This document shows positions 59,105 to 64,000 of a stretch of 64,000 nucleotides of DNA, piece by piece; the first letter of the stretch is position 1; every line of letters begins with the position of its first letter. The notes beneath the pieces are model-generated. The model worked only from the letters and a program-made list of their open reading frames with translations, had not been told where the DNA came from and ran no database searches. The DNA comes from Malachius bipustulatus. Its lineage: Eukaryota; Arthropoda; Insecta; Coleoptera; Melyridae. The translations under genes were made by a program, and so were the position numbers. The stretch is from assembly GCA_910589415.1 (NCBI GenBank), contig OU342630.1:43680012-43744011 (forward strand). The letters run 5' to 3'.

Positions 59105-59250
59105 TTATTGATCATGAATAAAACACTAATGTTTTATAAAATTCTACTGTATATTGATGGATTATATACAGTAGAATGAATAAATAAATATCATCCATCA
59201 ATATACAGTAGGATTTTATAAAACATTAGTGTTTTATTCATAATCAATGA
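59105..59250. mobile_element. Short foldback element, ~146 bp
   Basis: The arms of about 56 bp (TTATTGATCATGAATAAAAC...ATATTGATGG and its inverse) flank a 32-bp loop that repeats part of the arm (TACAGTAGAAT). A single diverged arm lies at about 1880-1935. Non-coding. Confidence 0.8.
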
Positions 59251-60232
59251 TATTGTTTGTTTTTATTTTTTTTAATAGTAATTGTCGATACCGGAATTGC
59301 AGGCATTCGAATGGAATGCCCCCCTACGTATTCCTCGAGTCCAATAAAATTTGTCACCATCGCTGTTTAAGTTGTGACTTAATAATGGAACGATTCCATG
59401 GGAACATCATAGTCTAGATGTAAACTTATAACAGTGTTTTTCTTTCTACAGAAGTGCATTGTTGTCACTTTTTTCACAACATTTGTCATATCTTCATAAG
59501 TGAGCCATGCTTTAGAGATAAAAGTACATGAGCTTAAAATCCCTACTCCACAAGAATGCTGTGATTCTGTACGTGTCTGCAAATTCGAGATCACCATGTA
59601 TACAGAGCAGTACATTTTAATTTGCATGTATAACTTAGGACGATGTCAGAATATTGCATTTTTTTTTAATTTTTAGTGCATTTTTTCAAAATTCTATCAG
59701 CTGCTGACTCATTGTTAAACAGTGGAAGGTAGATATTTTGAGAAACTGATTAGATGAAAAGGAGCAAGTCGAATATTTTGGCGTTTCCGAGTTGGGCCAA
59801 ATTACCTGAGTGACTCTTCGACTCTACAGGGGGCCTTATAATCCTGGAGCTCAGTTGGGCCAAGGAATTTCTAAATACCGTTGAAGCCATTGATTTTTAT
59901 CCGAGTTTTTTGCATGCCTTGTATGGCTACGTTGCCAGATATTATAGAAAATCTGATTTTCTACATTAAATAAAATTGAAACAAATAAATAAATAATATT
60001 AATACTTGATGTATTATTTTTTAAGTTCTATCAAATACATCAAGCCGATCATTCCTATACAGCCGAAACATGAAACATCAATAGAAAAGTAATATATATA
60101 ATGAATATGGCGATACATATTATAATTATTATAGTTATATTTCAAACATGTTGCCCCAGTTTCAAAACAACTATAAGCCACCATAACGGGAGCTGTTTAT
60201 TTATGCTATGGTTTTTTTTTCCGCACTAAAAC

Positions 60233-60336
60233 TCACCGGTAAGTCAGGTGTCTTAGGTCAGGGAAGTTTTTTTTTCATTTTAGGGACATTTATAGGAGAA
60301 AAACCCACCCTGACCAAAGACCTGACTTACCGATAA
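60233..60336. mobile_element. ~100-bp palindromic MITE
   Basis: CCGGTAAGTCAGGTGTCTTAGGTCAGGG pairs with the inverse of CCCTGACCAAAGACCTGACTTACCGATA, split by an AT-rich 45-bp loop. The target duplication is not clear. Confidence 0.7.
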
Positions 60337-60839
60337 CGCTAAAGTGTAACACTAGAACATAGTCATAGGTAGGTACGTACCTACTACCTACTCGACTTCA
60401 ATTATAAATAATAAATTGATTAGGTATACCTATCCGATCTACTAAAAGCACCACTAAATAAATCTGGCAACACTGCTTTATATGTGGGCAAGGCCGCACA
60501 TGTATTTCTTGCATGTCCAGTTATGTTTCATTATCTCTTATAGTCCCTTCATTTATTCGTTTGTCGCGCAACTGAGCCCTGGGATTATGGAAGAGCAAAA
60601 TCCTTCGCCCAACGAAGATTTGGAGTCAAATATAGTGTCATAATGTTATAAGAAACAGTTCTTGTCGGGGCCATAAATGATGTGTGAAATCCGACCTGAA
60701 ATCTCCACGTGGTACACATCATCCCTGAGGTATTTGGAATTTAGAAGTCACTCCACTCCTGGCGGAGGGTTGAGAGGTGGTAGTTCTTCTCTCAAGGCTG
60801 TTGTTGGGCATTAAGAAGTATGGTGTGGCTAGAGGCTAG

Positions 60840-61070
60840 AGTTCCGCCGGCGGAATTGTACATTTAAAATTAGAGGTACGCCTTAGGGCGGAAATTCATA
60901 TGATATATTTATAAATCAACCGAAAATGCTATAATTTACTCAAGCGGGGCCGAATGTACACTAAATAGACGTTTTTCCGCCGCGTAGTGGCGCACAACCG
61001 ACATTTGATGCTAAAATTCCGTCTAACGGCGGAATAAAGGTTATTTTCTTAGGAATTCCGTCCTAGAAGT
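60840..61070. repeat. Cluster of TTCCGCC / GGCGGAA motifs
   Basis: The motif and its inverse occur at about 60841-60857 (GTTCCGCCGGCGGAATT), 60889, 60972, 61017-61040 and, degenerate, 61051. The spacing is irregular. It may be subterminal repeats of an unrecognised element. Confidence 0.5.
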
Positions 61071-61409
61071 TCCTTTGTCTGCCGTCAGCGCTGTTTGCTG
61101 TTTGTTGTTGTTAAGAAGTAATGAAAGAACGAGGATTTTTGAGAATAGGCTGTTTTAAAGGGTCAGGGTGACTCTGGCTAAAAATATATTTTAGATAAAG
61201 TCTGATGTTTTTCTCGAGAAACGGCAGCAATAGTCATGAACACTATCAGCAACATTCATAAATAAAATGTGGTCGAAACTTGAAGGTACAGGGTGGTAAA
61301 CAATTCGACGCTCACCATAGGGATCCATGGCGATATCGGAAACGATAAAAGATGCAGGGTCGGTTAAATTAAATAAAAATTTCACAATTTTATACTTATT
61401 AAGCAGAGC

Positions 61410-62040
61410 AGTCTAAGACTTGAGGGCTTGTGACTTTAAAGAGGACTTCAAGCCCTTTAGGAATTTCAATTCCATGACTTGAAGCCCTTTATAAACGAAG
61501 GCTTGTGGCTTCTAGCTTTGGGCTTGAATTCCTTTATAAAAGAGCTTTGGAATTGTGAACGCAAAAGTCAACCTCAATTCCTTCTAAGGGCTTTCAAGGC
61601 TATCGAGGCCTTCAAAAGAAATTACAGCACTTTTGTTTTACAATTTTAAAGCTCTTTAATAAACGAAGACAGAAGAAACTCTGCAAAACAAAAGTGTGTG
61701 AATATTCTTGCGAGCTGCAACTCGCAATTCGGATCCTGCTGCTGGGAAGATCGAAGCCGGTGGGAGGTTTTGAATTGGGATGTGCAATTTAATTAGATTC
61801 TCAAAAGAATCGATCTTTTGAGCGGCGATTATCAAATGTTTGGATAGATCTTTTTCCCCACAATTTTTCGTCGAATTGATTCTCGGCCACAAGTTATTTG
61901 AAAAAAATAAATATTAACAATAGCTTTCAATCTACTTTGAAGTTCTTTTGCAGAATAAAAAGCTTCAAATCTTTTACAAAAGGGCTTGTGGCTTTCGATG
62001 CAATTCCATTTCAAGTCAATTGGAAATTGCTAAGCTTTTT
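61410..62040. repeat. Repeat-rich patch of GGGCTTGTGGCTT-type phrases
   Basis: Variants of GGGCTT, CAAGCCCTTTA, GAATTCCTTTATAAA and AGAGCTTTGGAATTG recur in both orientations, for example at about 61410-61570 and 61980-62000. No ORF has a motif. It is probably a degenerate simple or nested repeat. Confidence 0.4.
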
Positions 62041-62409
62041 ATGTTTAAAAAGAAATTGCGGGACTAGCTCTTGTCGAGGGCTCTGCCCAGCTCTATTAAT
62101 AAAAATCTGAACAAAAATTTATGAAAACTTCAGGCGCTGCTGAAATATCCTGAATAAACTGAAAAATCAAGATTTCATATTTTCATAATATCTTTTTTAT
62201 TATTGAAAATGAATTGATGATTTGTTTTATTAGTTGGCATCAATCGTCAAAAACTATCTATTAGACATTTCAGAAATTTTCAAAGACCACTAGGTAGATT
62301 CTATATGGTTTTTTAATTAACTTTTGTTTTTTTATGAAACTAAGAAAAACAAAAGTCTATACAATAATAAAAAAATGTTTCATCTCACTAGGTGGAGTAA
62401 ATTTTATTA

Positions 62410-62860
62410 CAGGGTGATAAAAATTATCCGATTTTTCATCACCCTGTATTAAAATTTAAGTCACATAGTAGGATAGCATGTGAAAATTTAAGATAGGGAC
62501 ACGTAAACCGTTTTTAGATATCTTGAACCTTTCTAGTTCTACACTGCTTTGAAGTTGAAAAATTTCGATTTTCACTTGTTTATAACTCATAAACCGCTCA
62601 ATCTAAATTCCAATGGTAAAAACGACCTTTATTCGATTTCCTCAGACATTAAAAAAATATAATAATTTACAAGGTGGTCCCGTTAAAATAACGAATTGGG
62701 TGTCTTCCAGTATATCCGGAAGTGCGGCCATCTTGAAAATATTTTCATTGAATTTCTCGTGATCTCTTATGTCTGGAATTTTTTTATTTTGAGGTTCTAG
62801 GCCCATTAGTTTCCAAAATATGGCCGGTGGTCGACCTTAGCAGGACACCCGGCAATACAT
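62410..62860. mobile_element. Half copy of the foldback family
   Basis: It begins with a small hairpin (CAGGGTGATAAAAATTATCC...TTTTTCATCACCCTG, 62410-62446, TA-flanked). A single arm then runs outward to GCAGGACACCCGG near 62850. The arm carries the family blocks GATAGGGACACGTAAACCG and CACTTGTTTATAACTCATAAA. The matching left arm is missing. The outer part (GGAAGTGCGGCCATCTTG) is most like the 1-537 copy. Confidence 0.65.
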
Positions 62861-62869
62861 TTTCCAAAA

Positions 62870-64000
62870 TTATGGAGTGAGTTAATATCCACCATAGTCG
62901 AAGAAAGTAAGAAAAATGGTGAAGACTAATGGAGAATACATGAAGTACTGAAAGGATGTGTTTGTTTAATCTATAAGCTATAGGTACTATTAGTAAAGTG
63001 AATGAGGGAGAGGATTTTAGAAGAATGATGAAAAATTTGTTGAGAATAAAATTTGAGAACTATTATTTGTCACGTTGTAACGAGAAATAAGGGATTCACG
63101 ATATCAAATCGAAAGTATTTCAACACTAAGCACGATAAGATTTATGATGAAATAAAGCACCGAGTAGGTTTTTTCAATAAATTCACAAAATCAATTCAAC
63201 CTATACTATGCCAATTTAAATTTTTTCTTTTTCAGAAGGCCATAATACTGCAAAAAAGAACGCCCCTGGAGGTAAACAATATTACGAAAACACCTTTCGT
63301 GTATTAATGTACCACTCCATTTTATAAAGACGCGATTTATAAAAAGATGATGGCACTTTTATTATCACAAATACTGTCAGAGGGAAGTAGGTCACACCAA
63401 TTTTCGTTTTCTATAGCTACTCAGTGACTCATTTGATTCGCTCGGAGACATAATAAAAGAGAAGCAATATACATGCATACAATAACATAATGCAAATACG
63501 TATGTTTCTCAAATGAAGTCCTTCATTTATATTTTTCCAACTGAGCCATAGGAGGACTCTGTAACAAATAAAGAATTCTGAACGCCGGGTAAATACTGTG
63601 AATTGAAATATATTATTTTGTTCTTACAATGCCCTCTGTGATAACAGATTTTTATTTGTAAAATTCCTTATTTTTCCTCATATATTATACAGACGAAAAT
63701 AAAAGGCTAAATATAAAATTGCTTGATAATGAATGAAATTGATATGAGCAGTCGTGCAATATAGGACCAAAATGACAAAGATTAAATTGCGAAATAATTT
63801 CCTTTTCATTCTATAAGAAGTGATGCGGGGAAAGAATGTGTACCCATTCATATACATATACCTACAGTAGTATATTTATATATTAAGACATCATTTATAT
63901 AGTACATAATAACTTAATTATTAAAAAAAAAAAAATTTATTGTATTATTATCAATGTATTAAGTATTCTTTGTTTCTTACAACCCAGACTGTTGGGAAGA
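62870..64000. other. Intergenic AT-rich stretch to window end
   Basis: No supported gene or repeat. The frame at 63053-63307 has no motif and looks composition-driven. Confidence 0.35.

Noticed and set aside
1..64000. tRNA, rRNA and CRISPR-like arrays
   Set aside because: No T-arm consensus with paired arms, no rRNA-like conserved blocks and no spaced direct repeats were seen by eye; a tRNAscan or Rfam run would be decisive.

Overview
The window is AT-rich eukaryotic DNA, almost certainly from an insect. It holds part of one split host gene, many decayed LINE retrotransposons and a dense set of palindromic, TA-flanked DNA elements. A short interstitial (TCAGG)5 array at 16.9 kb matches the telomere unit known from many beetles. 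Together with the abundant mariner-type termini of the form TACAGGGTG...CACCCTGTA, it makes a beetle the best guess. That is inference; nothing here proves the order. I see no tRNA, rRNA, operon or CRISPR.

Host gene: the best-supported gene lies on the minus strand at 14.1-21.8 kb. A terminal exon (15498 to 14136, about 450 codons plus stop) carries proline-rich SH3-ligand-like motifs, a CPVC/His-rich patch and an asparagine run. It is preceded by a 56-nt exon (17347 to 17292) and an exon near 21762 to 21624. Splice sites and codon phases agree across both introns. The 5' part of the gene is not resolved; a weak candidate exon lies at 39.6 kb. I do not recognise the protein. Its introns carry a RT fragment, the (TCAGG)5 array, a MITE, a duplicated-unit palindrome and a large foldback element.

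DNA transposons: at 3716-5870 sits a young-looking mariner/Tc1-superfamily element with an intact DDD transposase ORF, about 430-bp inverted repeats and a TA target duplication. A foldback family with the same type of outer termini occurs at 1-537 (cut by the window edge), 20243-21132, 55167-56045 and 62410-62860. These copies share a core but have different outer arms. Other palindromic or TIR elements lie at 15.6, 17.6, 18.3, 22.3, 23.2, 25.2, 29.1, 30.2, 30.9, 43.6, 46.7, 52.4, 59.1 and 60.2 kb. The 46.7 kb element has 45-bp-class TIRs, repeated copies of an AACCGGATATATCCA motif near both ends, and a decayed ORF. The 43.6 kb element is GC-rich, with poly-C tracts and 142-bp tandem repeats in its middle.

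Retrotransposons: LINE remains lie at 9.06-9.57 (+), 10.7-12.84 (+), 16.45-16.75 (+), 40.70-40.85 (-), 44.77-45.93 (+), 49.73-51.50 (-) and 56.53-57.96 kb (-). All are broken by frameshifts or stops. The 49.7 kb copy is 5'-truncated, with a perfect 13-bp target-site duplication. A 641-bp tandem repeat region occupies 31.6-33.0 kb. The remaining long stretches, especially 33.1-36.9, 38.3-42.1, 47.8-49.7, 52.8-54.8 and 58.0-60.2 kb, are AT-rich with nothing I can support as a gene.
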